From contig CAVYIF010000014.1 in NCBI GenBank assembly GCA_963768585.1, positions 1-64,000 of the forward strand: a stretch of 64,000 nucleotides of DNA, given 5' to 3'. The stretch comes from CAVUNY01 sp963768585. GTDB lineage: Bacteria > Chloroflexota > Anaerolineae > Anaerolineales > Anaerolineaceae. Both the position numbers and the translations under genes were made by a program. Shown here piece by piece: positions 53,111 through 61,772 of this stretch. The first letter of the stretch is position 1. Each line of letters opens with the position of its first letter. The notes under the pieces were generated by a model that searched no databases, was not told the origin of the DNA, and saw nothing but the letters and a program-made list of their open reading frames with translations.

Positions 53111-54424
53111 CTATGAATAACGAATGCGCGGGTTGAGCATCGTGTAAGCGAAATCGCCGATTAAACGGGTAAGGACAGCAATCAATACCGTGACCATGGC
53201 CGCCGCTTCTATCGCATTGAAATCTCCGAAAATAGCCGAATCAAAAATATATTTTCCTAAACCCGGGAAACCAAAGATCGTTTCAACCACAACAACACCG
53301 CCAACCAACCAGTTAACATGCAGCATAATGACGGTAATTGGCGCCATCAAGGCATTGCGCAAGGCATGTCGAAAAACGACCCGGCTGTAAGGCATTCCCT
53401 TAATAATCGCCGTGCGAATATAAGTAGATTGCATCACCTCAACCATACTGGTTCTGGTCATTCGAATGATATAACCCAATTCCACTGCTGTCAGGGTCAG
53501 CACCGGTAAAACTAAAATAACCGGGTCTGAAAAAATCGCATCGGAACTCAAGAAAACCGACACTGCCGGAAACCATTTAAGCCAGATGCCAAAGATCAAA
53601 ATTAAAAACACACCGGTGATAAATTCAGGGGTTGCGGTAAAGCCCAAACTGGTTATTGAAATAAATCGATCCAGGAACTTCCCTTCGTTCACGCCGGCCA
53701 GAATACCCAGCAGCAGTGCCAGCGGCATCACCACAAAAAAGGCAATTCCCGCCAGAATCATCGTATTGCGAATCCGGGAGATTAAAGTAACCATCACCGG
53801 ACGGCCCGTTTGCAGCGAGAGGCCCGCATCGCCCCGCAGCAAGCCTTTTGTCAGTGGGATATATTGTTGGGGGCCATCCCCTACTTTACGCATACCCGCC
53901 TTGGTAAGGATATAAGTCTCCTCCCCTTCCCCTTCAACCCATTTGACCGCGTTATCATTGGTGTCCACGCCCCAAAATATGTGTTTTTCTGCGCCGGTTT
54001 GCGCGTCAATCACCGTCGTCCAAACATCCCCGGCAGGTTCTTGTTTCGTTGAGTCATCCGGTTGGCGGATCAAAGCGGTTAATAAACCATCTTTCATTTG
54101 CCAGCGGGTCAACCGCCCGTTGAAATTCACCCACCATTCTTGTTCGCCGGTCTGTTGGTTCTTAATTGCTTCAAGAGGATGTCCGAGCAAACCTTGCACA
54201 CGCCAGTCATCTCCCACCAACCAGTTGACGTAGCGCAACAATACGGGCTGGTCCATGCCAAGCTGCAGCCTTAAGGATGCGCGCTGTTCAGGTGTAGAAA
54301 AAACACCTAAAATCCGCACGGTGATATCCCTGCCGCTGGCTTCCAGGAGGAAAAACAAGGCCAATGAAACCAAAAACATGGTAACGATGGTTGAGAAAAG
54401 GCTTCGTAATAGAAAACGAGCCAT
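53111..54424 (-). CDS. Oligopeptide ABC transporter permease, DppB-like, with enlarged outer loop
   Basis: 437 residues; the usual DppB has about 310-340. The N-terminal helix and the QLGMDQPVLLRYVNWL segment are normal, then about 130 extra residues (WWVNFNGRLTRWQMKDGLL ... TGAEKHIFWGVDT ... WVEGEGEETYIL) lie before SRIRNTMILAGIAFFVV. This insertion must be outside the membrane, between helices 1 and 2. The EAA loop (STYIRTAIIKGMPYSRVVFRHALRN) is present. Works with the DppC-like permease, the fused ATPase and the binding protein encoded around it. Confidence 0.92.
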   Translation of the reverse strand: MARFLLRSLFSTIVTMFLVSLALFFLLEASGRDITVRILGVFSTPEQRASLRLQLGMDQPVLLRYVNWLVGDDWRVQGLLGHPLEAIKNQQTGEQEWWVNFNGRLTRWQMKDGLLTALIRQPDDSTKQEPAGDVWTTVIDAQTGAEKHIFWGVDTNDNAVKWVEGEGEETYILTKAGMRKVGDGPQQYIPLTKGLLRGDAGLSLQTGRPVMVTLISRIRNTMILAGIAFFVVMPLALLLGILAGVNEGKFLDRFISITSLGFTATPEFITGVFLILIFGIWLKWFPAVSVFLSSDAIFSDPVILVLPVLTLTAVELGYIIRMTRTSMVEVMQSTYIRTAIIKGMPYSRVVFRHALRNALMAPITVIMLHVNWLVGGVVVVETIFGFPGLGKYIFDSAIFGDFNAIEAAAMVTVLIAVLTRLIGDFAYTMLNPRIRYS

Positions 54425-54466
54425 AAATTACTCCTACATATCACCTAAAAGTTGAAATGATCATAA

Positions 54467-54498
54467 GGTTACCTGCCAGCGTATGCTGGCAGGTAACC
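54467..54498 (-). terminator. Hairpin between the binding-protein gene and the permease genes
   Basis: GGTTACCTGCCAGC (54467-54480), loop GTAT, exact complement (54485-54498). Inside the operon, 18 bases after the binding protein's stop codon; probably lets the binding protein be made in excess by partial termination or by protecting the mRNA end. Confidence 0.7.
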
Positions 54499-54516
54499 AA
54501 TATCCACCTCTGGAAA

Positions 54517-56190
54517 TTATGCTTTTTTCCATACGTCGTAAAACAGGTCGTAGCTGGTGGGATGGCTCTTCACATTCTGGAAATCTTTAGCGGTGATATT
54601 CCAGACGTTTCTCCAAAAACTGTTTGCCACCGGTCCCCGATCCTGCATGATCGTTTCCAATTGACACATCAGATCAGTGCGATCACTCACGTCCAAAGTT
54701 TTCTGAGCTTGCGTCAGGATGGTCGAAAACTCTTCATCTACCCAACGGGTCTCATTCCAGGGTACCGGTTTGCCATCGCTATCGGCAGTATATGCAAGCG
54801 GCAGCAGCATTACAGCCAGCGGCCGGTGCGCCCAGGCAGTAATCCCCAGGGGTACCTCGGTCCAGCGGTCCCAATATCCGCCGGCATCCGTGATGTCCAG
54901 CTCGATATCAAACCCACCAGGAGCGGCCATTTCCTTCAAAGCCTGCGCGATTTCCGGCTCGGCTTCGTCATTCTTGGTTGAAAGGACAACCTTCAACCCA
55001 TCCGGATAGCCGGCTTCCTTCAATAAGGCCTTGGAGCCTTCCGGATCATATTCTGGGATAGGCTTTTCACAATAGGTCGGGTAGGCTGGCGAAATATGAG
55101 CATCAATCGAAAGAACGCCTTCACCATAGTAAGCTAACTGCAAAATCTTTTGGCGGTCCTGGCATTTCTTTAATGCATTGCGAACCCGAACATCCGTCCA
55201 GGGTTCCACATCAACCCGCATGCGGACAATATAGCACTGCGAAGTTTTCACAGGGCGAACCACCAGGCCCGGGTTATCTTTCATCGCCTGCCAATCGCTG
55301 GGGCGTGGCTGGTACATCGTGTCCACCTGTCCAGACTGCATGGCAGCAACCGCAGCATCTTTATCGATCGAAACATAAAGAATCTTGTCGAGATAGGGAA
55401 GCGATTTACCATCCTCACCCATTCGCCAGTAATCTTCACGGCGCACGAGCGTCGCCCGCTCGCCTTCGGCGTATTCTTCTAAAGTAAAAGCGCCGGTGCC
55501 AATTGGCTGCTTGACAAAATCACCTTCAAAGTTGCGGTGTAAGATCGCAGCCGGATAATGGAAAAGATGTTCCGGAACAGCAATATTCGGGGCATTAAGG
55601 TGCATCCGAACAGTGTAATCGTCTACTTTCTCAACATCCTCCGGTCCATTGAGATAGGTCAGCAGGCCTAACATCGAAGAACCGATATCCGGATTAAGCC
55701 ATTCGCCAAAGGTGAAAATGACATCATCCGCGGTCAGTTCGTCTCCGTTGTTAAACTTAATCCCCTGCCGCAAATTCAGCGTCCAGGTCAACAGGTCGTC
55801 GCTCGCCTCCCAGTTTTTTAACAGGTATGGATGGGTGATATTTTCCACATCGGTTTCGGTCAGGTATTCATTTACCTGACGAACGACATTGGCCCCCTCA
55901 ATCCATGATAAGCGCGCCGGATGATCCAGAAGCTGCAGCTGCATCGCGCTGCGAATGGTACCGCCCCTCACGATCTGGCTTGCACCGGTAGGTGTGGCAG
56001 CAACAGCAGCACCGGGGGTCTCCGTGGCAGGTGCTGCGCAGGCTGCCAATGAAGCCGAAAGGCCCAACAATGTGGCCCCTCGCAAAAAATCGCGCCGGGT
56101 AATTTTGCCGTTGGTAAACTGTTGGTGGAATTCAGGGATGAGCGGATGGACTTTTGCCATCTGTTTTTTAGTTATAGTTGGTTTCTTCAT
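54517..56190 (-). CDS. Oligopeptide/dipeptide-binding lipoprotein, Tat-exported
   Basis: 557 residues of the SBP family 5 (DppA/OppA). The N-terminus carries a twin-arginine motif (ITRRDFLRGATLLG, about residues 30-43) and then a lipobox (SLAAC, Cys51), so a Tat-exported lipoprotein is expected. Family motifs follow: WTLNLRQGIKFNNGDELTADDVIFTF and PIGTGAFTLEEY. Captures peptides or other ligands outside the membrane for the transporter encoded downstream. Ribosome site AGGAGA. Confidence 0.92.
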   Translation of the reverse strand: MKKPTITKKQMAKVHPLIPEFHQQFTNGKITRRDFLRGATLLGLSASLAACAAPATETPGAAVAATPTGASQIVRGGTIRSAMQLQLLDHPARLSWIEGANVVRQVNEYLTETDVENITHPYLLKNWEASDDLLTWTLNLRQGIKFNNGDELTADDVIFTFGEWLNPDIGSSMLGLLTYLNGPEDVEKVDDYTVRMHLNAPNIAVPEHLFHYPAAILHRNFEGDFVKQPIGTGAFTLEEYAEGERATLVRREDYWRMGEDGKSLPYLDKILYVSIDKDAAVAAMQSGQVDTMYQPRPSDWQAMKDNPGLVVRPVKTSQCYIVRMRVDVEPWTDVRVRNALKKCQDRQKILQLAYYGEGVLSIDAHISPAYPTYCEKPIPEYDPEGSKALLKEAGYPDGLKVVLSTKNDEAEPEIAQALKEMAAPGGFDIELDITDAGGYWDRWTEVPLGITAWAHRPLAVMLLPLAYTADSDGKPVPWNETRWVDEEFSTILTQAQKTLDVSDRTDLMCQLETIMQDRGPVANSFWRNVWNITAKDFQNVKSHPTSYDLFYDVWKKA

Positions 56191-56703
56191 TATTTCTCCT
56201 GTAATTTAGTTAAACATAAAGCGCCGATAAGAATTTGTCGCGACGACAAATTTCCGGTAAATTTCAACGCAAGTCGTTTGCATCCTTAATGGATGTCAAG
56301 GGCGTAGGCGAGCGTCTGCGGTGCTCAATCAAAAAATAGAAATGGAAATATCCACAATTCCCAGTTCCATCAAAGAGCTATAAAATTACACTGAAAACAA
56401 GGCGATTGAAAAAAATGGCCAACAAATTCGAATAACAGTTGAAAAGCCAATCCCCCAAAATTTTTCTGTCAAACGTTTACATTCCCTGCCGATCCAGCGG
56501 TCAAATTCGTTGCAGACTGTTTATTGTGCATGAGTCACAAAAACACGGGTGCTTCTTAACCTCCTTTAATCTTGATTTAAACGCCTACTAGTATACCACA
56601 GAAAAATATTAGTCTATTTTGGGGCGCTTGCGTTAGGTCTGACAGACGCACAATGGGGTTTGTTCAGGCAATTGAGGTCCGTCACCTATCCATCTCCCTG
56701 TGC
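56191..56703. other. Intergenic region upstream of the peptide-transporter operon
   Basis: About 510 bases without a gene. AATTTGTCG-CGA-CGACAAATT (56232-56252) is a nine-base inverted repeat about 45 bases upstream of the binding-protein ATG and could be an operator. The remainder is AT-rich and shows no further element I can support; the promoter itself could not be placed. Confidence 0.4.
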
Positions 56704-56715
56704 TATAATTTTTGC
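56704..56715 (+). promoter_or_regulatory. TATAAT box directly in front of an ATG (leaderless start)
   Basis: TATAAT 56704-56709, six bases, ATG 56716. Same geometry as at 14359 and 16615. No ribosome site visible. Confidence 0.6.
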
Positions 56716-57507
56716 ATGAGCAATTCGCCGGTTACTTCTCTGGCTTGCACCCAATGCGGGGGTGAACTGCATCCAGATGAAGGCCAGTTGTTTCTTACCT
56801 GCCCATTCTGCGGATCAACGGTTTATCTGGATCCGGGGCAGGTTGTGTTTCATTGGTACCTTGCATCGACCTTAGACAGTGCTGCTGCGGACGGCGCGCT
56901 CAATCGCTGGATGTCTGGAAATCAAACAATCAAGGACCTTGATAAGAAATCCAAAGTCCTCGAGCAAAATTTTCAATTTTATCCATTGTGGTATTTTATG
57001 ATCCGGCAGGGCGACCACGAATTAATTGACCTGGAGCCCGGTGCCGCGATTTCCATCACGGAAATCACCCACCTCGACCTGCCTGCCGGAGACCTGCGCC
57101 CCTATGATTCCGGCAACGATGCGCAATCGATTGCGCCTTCTGTCCCGCTAGAGACGGCTAAAGATTGGCTGGCGCGAAAAAATCCGGGCGCCGAAATCAA
57201 ACAGGCTGCCCTGGTGCATGTTCCAGTGTATAGTTTTCGATACCAATATCGCAACCAGACCTACACCGCTGTGGTCGAGGCCGGCACCGGACAGGTCTTT
57301 GCCAATATTTTTCCGGCCAAAGCCGAGGCTCCCTATCTGGCTGCCGGCGGGATCACCGCCCTGGTTTATCTATGCCTGGCAGTTTTAGCCTTGACCGGGC
57401 TGCAAGCCGGCGGTCTCGTCCTGGATTTTAGCCTGGCGCTGATCCTGGCTGCGATTGCCGCCCCTTTCTTATTTTTCATGGCAGTCATGGTAGCATCCCG
57501 CGTATGA
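56716..57507 (+). CDS. Zinc-ribbon membrane protein, first of three
   Basis: 263 residues. A zinc ribbon opens the protein (CTQCGGEL ... CPFCGSTV), a middle domain of about 150 residues follows (YPLWYFMIRQGDHE ... VYSFRYQYRNQTYTAVVEAGTG), and two hydrophobic helices close it (about 205-255). The PepSY-like 'TYTAVVEAGTGQV' strand recurs in the next protein. Function unknown; the ribbon probably faces the cytoplasm. Overlaps the next gene by four bases (ATGA). Confidence 0.7.
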   Translation: MSNSPVTSLACTQCGGELHPDEGQLFLTCPFCGSTVYLDPGQVVFHWYLASTLDSAAADGALNRWMSGNQTIKDLDKKSKVLEQNFQFYPLWYFMIRQGDHELIDLEPGAAISITEITHLDLPAGDLRPYDSGNDAQSIAPSVPLETAKDWLARKNPGAEIKQAALVHVPVYSFRYQYRNQTYTAVVEAGTGQVFANIFPAKAEAPYLAAGGITALVYLCLAVLALTGLQAGGLVLDFSLALILAAIAAPFLFFMAVMVASRV

Positions 57508-58547
57508 GTGATAATTCGCCATTAAAAGGCCTGGGCTGCCCACGCTGCGGTGGGATGGTGCCTATCCCTGAAGGACAGGCGATAGTGATCTGTCCATTTT
57601 GCGAAATGCGCTCCGTAGTCAGCGGGGAAAATGGGATCAGGCGCTATAATGTCCCCCTGCGTATCGATCGCAGCCAGGCAGAAACCGCATTCAAAAAGTT
57701 TTTATCCGGCAATTTAGCGATTGCCGGGTCCGCCAAACGACAGGCACGGATTACCGAGATTCTCTTAATGCACCTGCCTTTTTGGACCACCTGGGGGCGC
57801 GGATTGGGTTGGGTGTTCGGTCAGAAGAAAGTCAGCTCGGGCGACAGCACCCGCTACGAACCGCGCGAAATTAAAGTGCTCGAAGAAATGACCTGGAATA
57901 CCGCCGCCTGTGAAGTGGGTGAGTTTGGCGTATCCCAGGTCAATTTGGAGGGCAGGGAGCTCGAGCCATTTAACGCCGACAGCCTGCACAAATCCGGATT
58001 GGTCTTCGAACCCACCGGTTCAGCCCTGGATGCGCTCGAACAGGCGCGCAGCGAATTTGAAGCCGGGATCAACCGTAAAGCCAACCTCGACCGGGTCGGG
58101 CAGAGTTTTGTACGCATCATCCGGAACCGCCAGGGACTGGTGTATTATCCGTTGTGGGTTATCCGTTATGATTATCGCGGTCGGGCTTTTCAAGTAGTGA
58201 TCGACGGCTACTCGGGTGAGACCCTGTATGGTAAAGCCCCGGGCAACCTGTATTTTCGGGCAGGAGTCCTGGTGGGCGGTATGGCGCTGGGTTCCTTTCT
58301 GGCGATTGACGTGGCCTACATGGTCGCCGATTTCAGCAGCAAGGATGATTCTCTCGGCGCGGGGATCGCCTGTTTTCTGGGCGGCTTATCTGTCATGCTG
58401 TTTGCCTACCGCCGCTACCGTTACGGTGAGCATTATGAGTACCGCCGGCGCTATGCCCAGTTGGGCAAATCCAGGTGGAGCATCGCCCTGCCTGATCCGA
58501 TCCGCCAGGTGAGCGACATTGTTCAAAAATTGGAGCGCTTCCAATGA
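57504..58547 (+). CDS. Zinc-ribbon membrane protein, second of three
   Basis: 347 residues with the layout of the preceding protein: zinc ribbon (CPRCGGMV ... CPFCEM), a larger middle part ending in VYYPLWVIRYDYRGRAFQVVIDGYSGETLYG, two hydrophobic helices (about 250-300), then a basic, Tyr/Arg-rich tail. Clearly a paralogue. Overlaps both neighbours by four bases, so the three genes are translated together. No family name is known to me. Confidence 0.7.
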   Translation: MSDNSPLKGLGCPRCGGMVPIPEGQAIVICPFCEMRSVVSGENGIRRYNVPLRIDRSQAETAFKKFLSGNLAIAGSAKRQARITEILLMHLPFWTTWGRGLGWVFGQKKVSSGDSTRYEPREIKVLEEMTWNTAACEVGEFGVSQVNLEGRELEPFNADSLHKSGLVFEPTGSALDALEQARSEFEAGINRKANLDRVGQSFVRIIRNRQGLVYYPLWVIRYDYRGRAFQVVIDGYSGETLYGKAPGNLYFRAGVLVGGMALGSFLAIDVAYMVADFSSKDDSLGAGIACFLGGLSVMLFAYRRYRYGEHYEYRRRYAQLGKSRWSIALPDPIRQVSDIVQKLERFQ

Positions 58548-59086
58548 GCCAGGCAAAAGTAGAATTACTCCCCATGCAGTGCGTGCGCTGCCAGCAGGCG
58601 CTCGCGGCCCAACCCGACGAAGTGGTCTGGGTTTGTCCAAACTGCGGGCAGGGTCAGGTGCTTTCGGATGAAAAAGGACTGCTGCCGCAAACCGTCCACT
58701 ACGCCGCCGGAATTCCCGCCAATATGTCCGGTAAACCGGTCTGGGTGGCGGCCGGGCAGGTCACACTGCATCGCGAAACTTACAGCGGGAACAACGAACG
58801 CGATATGGAAAAATTCTGGGCGCAGTCGCGCTGGTTCTATATTCCGGCATACAACCTGACCCTGGAACAGCTTTCCACGACCGGCGTCAACCTGCTTAAA
58901 CAACCGCTTCCTTTGCAAGAGGTGAAAACCCGCTCGCCTTTTTTGCCCATCACCGTCCCCCCTGAAGATATCCGCCCCCTGGCGGAATTTATTCTGCTCT
59001 CAGTCGAGGCCGAACGCAGGGATCAACTGCGCAACCTGACCTATAATCTGCAGCTAGGCCCACCCGATCTTTGGATTTTTGCCTAA
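58544..59086 (+). CDS. Zinc-ribbon protein without membrane helices, third of three
   Basis: 180 residues. Zinc ribbon at the start (CVRCQQAL ... CPNCGQ), then a single domain of about 130 residues with WFYIPAYNLTLEQL, comparable to the 'YPLW' segment of its two neighbours. No membrane helix. Probably a soluble partner of the two membrane proteins. Ends ten bases before the peptidase gene. Confidence 0.68.
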   Translation: MSQAKVELLPMQCVRCQQALAAQPDEVVWVCPNCGQGQVLSDEKGLLPQTVHYAAGIPANMSGKPVWVAAGQVTLHRETYSGNNERDMEKFWAQSRWFYIPAYNLTLEQLSTTGVNLLKQPLPLQEVKTRSPFLPITVPPEDIRPLAEFILLSVEAERRDQLRNLTYNLQLGPPDLWIFA

Positions 59087-59095
59087 AGGACCCCT

Positions 59096-60583
59096 ATGGA
59101 GATTCCCTTTCTCACCATCATCATCGTTCTGGTCGTTTTGCTTCTGTTTGTTGTGGCTTTTATGCTCTTTCGCAGCTTGCGATATGCCCGCCCGATAGAG
59201 CCGGTTGATCTGGTCGAAGCCATCGAAGTCGATCCCGAACAGGTGGCTGAGCATCTGGCAGGCGCGCTGCGCTTCCCTACGATCAGTGTTTTGGACGGCA
59301 GCGCATCCGGGTACATTCCTTTCCTTGACCAGCAGCGCTACCTCGAACAGACCTATCCCCTGGTGCACTCCCGCCTGCAGCGCCGGCGGATCATGGATTA
59401 TGCCCTGCTGTACACCTGGCAGGGCTCAGACAGCAGCCTGGATCCGGTGGTATTGATGGCCCACCAGGATGTCGTCCCGGTCGAAGAAGAAGCCCTGGCG
59501 GAATGGGAGCACCCACCCTTTGACGGGGTGGTCGCCGACGATTACATCTGGGGGCGCGGTGCGATGGATATCAAATGCCAGATGATCGGCATCCTGGATG
59601 CCGTTGAGCATTTGCTGGCGCAAGATTTTAAACCCGAGCGCACCGTGTACCTGGCCTTTGGGCATGATGAAGAAATCGGCGGGCACGGTGCGAAGGAAAT
59701 TGCCAACTTCCTCAACGACCAGGGCATTCACCTGGCAGCTGTGCTGGATGAAGGCGGCAGTATCGTCGAAGGGATCTTGCCAGGGATCACAGAACCGGCG
59801 GGGCTGGTCGGAATCGCCGAAAAAGGTTTTATGACCCTCCAGTTGACCGTGGAAGCGGCTCCCGGGCATTCGGCCACCCCACCCCGTGAAACAGCCATTG
59901 GGATATTATCCAAAGCCCTGGCCTTTCTGGAGGCTGCGCCCCAGCCCACCGACCTGGGACCGGTGCAAATGCTCTTCCGCGGGCTGGGACCGCTGCTGCC
60001 GTTTACCCTGCAGTTTGCCCTGTCCAACCTGTGGCTTTTTGGCGGTACGGTGCGCAAAAATCTGGAAAAATCTCCCGCGACCTATGCCATGATCCATACC
60101 ACCAGCGCGCCTACGATCATTAAGGGCGGCGTCAAAGAGAATGTGCTGCCTTCCAAAGCCACTGCCATGGTTAATTTCCGCCTGATGCCCGGCGATACCA
60201 TCGCATTGGCTTGCGAACGGGTGCGCAAGATCATCGATGACGACCGGGTTACATTTGAGCCGCTGCAAGGGTTTATTTCGGAGGCGTCAACTTTCTCCAG
60301 CATCGAAAGCCAACCTTACCAGGCGCTGACCCGCACCATCCGGGCAATGTTTGACGGCGTGGTGGTCGCTCCAATGCTGGTGCTGGGTGGGACGGACGCA
60401 CGCAATTACCATGCCTTCTGTGATAACGTTTACCGCTTCAGCCCGATGACCCTTAATAACGAGGACCGCAAGCGAATCCACGGCAATAACGAACGCATCG
60501 CGGTTGACGAGATGGCCGTCATGGTTCAGTTTTTTGCCAGGCTGATCCAGGTTTGGGCCGGCCCCGAAGAAACGACGTCTTAA
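59096..60583 (+). CDS. Membrane-anchored M20 metallopeptidase (carboxypeptidase S / PM20D1-like)
   Basis: 495 residues. One N-terminal hydrophobic helix (about 5-27) and a full M20 peptidase: metal ligands in LMAHQDVVPVEE (His, Asp), WGRGAMDIKCQM (bridging Asp), GHDEEIGGHG (Glu pair) and LDEGG. The spacer and the enlarged lid domain fit the carboxypeptidase S-like branch, which cleaves or forms bonds at N-acyl amino acids or short peptides. The catalytic part faces either side of the membrane; topology uncertain. Close behind the zinc-ribbon genes, probably in one transcript with them. Confidence 0.88.
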   Translation: MEIPFLTIIIVLVVLLLFVVAFMLFRSLRYARPIEPVDLVEAIEVDPEQVAEHLAGALRFPTISVLDGSASGYIPFLDQQRYLEQTYPLVHSRLQRRRIMDYALLYTWQGSDSSLDPVVLMAHQDVVPVEEEALAEWEHPPFDGVVADDYIWGRGAMDIKCQMIGILDAVEHLLAQDFKPERTVYLAFGHDEEIGGHGAKEIANFLNDQGIHLAAVLDEGGSIVEGILPGITEPAGLVGIAEKGFMTLQLTVEAAPGHSATPPRETAIGILSKALAFLEAAPQPTDLGPVQMLFRGLGPLLPFTLQFALSNLWLFGGTVRKNLEKSPATYAMIHTTSAPTIIKGGVKENVLPSKATAMVNFRLMPGDTIALACERVRKIIDDDRVTFEPLQGFISEASTFSSIESQPYQALTRTIRAMFDGVVVAPMLVLGGTDARNYHAFCDNVYRFSPMTLNNEDRKRIHGNNERIAVDEMAVMVQFFARLIQVWAGPEETTS

Positions 60584-60588
60584 TAAAG

Positions 60589-60623
60589 CCGGGCAACTGC
60601 CGGCTATGCCGGCAGTTGCCCGG
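60589..60623. terminator. Perfect 16-bp hairpin between convergent genes
   Basis: CCGGGCAACTGCCGGC (60589-60604), loop TAT, exact complement (60608-60623), directly after the peptidase stop codon and before the end of the GNAT-like gene. No U-tract. Confidence 0.75.
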
Positions 60624-60632
60624 GATAGAATG

Positions 60633-61652
60633 TTATTTTCGGGTGATGGTGGCGCGCATCACAAAACGGTCGACGGCGCCAAAGCGATACTTGTACGTTT
60701 CATCCCCACGCATAAAATCAAACTCGCTGCGCTTCTGCTCGTTTGCCCACTGCAGCAGATACCCCAGCAGCACCCAGCCGGGTGAAAACTCCATCATGCT
60801 GCTGTCGTACCCGGAGTTGTAGACCCAGATGCGGTTGAGATAATCGAAACACAGATATCCGGCGGCTTTCGTCCCGTTGATTTCCAGGAAGGCCAGCACC
60901 AGGCATTCGTGCTCAAAAGCGCAGCGGATGATCTCGATCATCGTATCCAGCATGGTATCGGATCGGGCAAAGAAAGCTTCTTTTTCAGGATCGGTGCGCA
61001 TCATCGCCACAAACGCCTGAGTATCGCTTTCCAACTGATCCGCATCGCGGGTGAAATACCAGCGCACATCGCCCGCCTCTTCTGCCCGGCGGATTTTCCG
61101 ACGAATTTCATGGCGCTGCTTCTTGTCAATACCTGCCAGGTAGGTATCCCAATCACCGGTCAAAGGGATATACGGCGAGTGCTGAAGTTTTTCCGAGCTG
61201 TAGGGCCAGCCTAAAGCATCGGCGGCGCGCTCCAACCCGGCCAGGGTAGGCGAAGAGTCGATTAAATTATACAGGTCCAATACCTGCCAGTCGCCTATCT
61301 GGGGCGAGGCCAGGAAATTAAGCAGACCCGTCAGAAATTCATCCAGGTCGGCAGGGCTCACGATGATATCCAGGTAATCCGATATTTCAATGCTGCCCAA
61401 CAGGAGCAGACTCGTCCGCCCCTGGGGATGGTCTGTCTTAAACAGCGGGGCCACTCCCACCAACTGCCCGTCACGATGGGCGGTCACCAGGGCCAATTCG
61501 GCCTGCGGCCATTCACCCCCACCGCGGGTCTGCCACCAGGCGTGCAGATATTCATGCCGGATAAACGGGACATTGGTAATACTGTGCTCAATCAGAGCGT
61601 TCCATTCATTTTCGAGATGCAGCGGAAAAGTCGTATGGAGTTGAAAATCCAT
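60633..61652 (-). CDS. GNAT-superfamily protein (CelD/BcsL, acetyltransferase_6 type)
   Basis: 339 residues with two GNAT-like halves. The C-terminal half shows the pattern of the BioF2-like/FemAB acetyltransferase domain: DKKQRHEIRRKIRRAEEAG, then EINGTKAAGYLCFDYLNRI and SPGWVLLGYLLQWANEQ ... FDFMRGDETYKYRF. Family members transfer acyl or aminoacyl groups to cell-envelope or exopolysaccharide components; the acceptor here is unknown. No transmembrane segment. Stands alone. Confidence 0.82.
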   Translation of the reverse strand: MDFQLHTTFPLHLENEWNALIEHSITNVPFIRHEYLHAWWQTRGGGEWPQAELALVTAHRDGQLVGVAPLFKTDHPQGRTSLLLLGSIEISDYLDIIVSPADLDEFLTGLLNFLASPQIGDWQVLDLYNLIDSSPTLAGLERAADALGWPYSSEKLQHSPYIPLTGDWDTYLAGIDKKQRHEIRRKIRRAEEAGDVRWYFTRDADQLESDTQAFVAMMRTDPEKEAFFARSDTMLDTMIEIIRCAFEHECLVLAFLEINGTKAAGYLCFDYLNRIWVYNSGYDSSMMEFSPGWVLLGYLLQWANEQKRSEFDFMRGDETYKYRFGAVDRFVMRATITRK

Positions 61653-61772
61653 GAATACTCCCTAAGTTTATTGGTCTTACGTCAAAATAGTTCAGAGATG
61701 CTGTAGGCAAATCACAGGCAGTTATGTTGCCCATGATTTACCCAAAGTTAAGATCATACCATTCAGCCAGCT

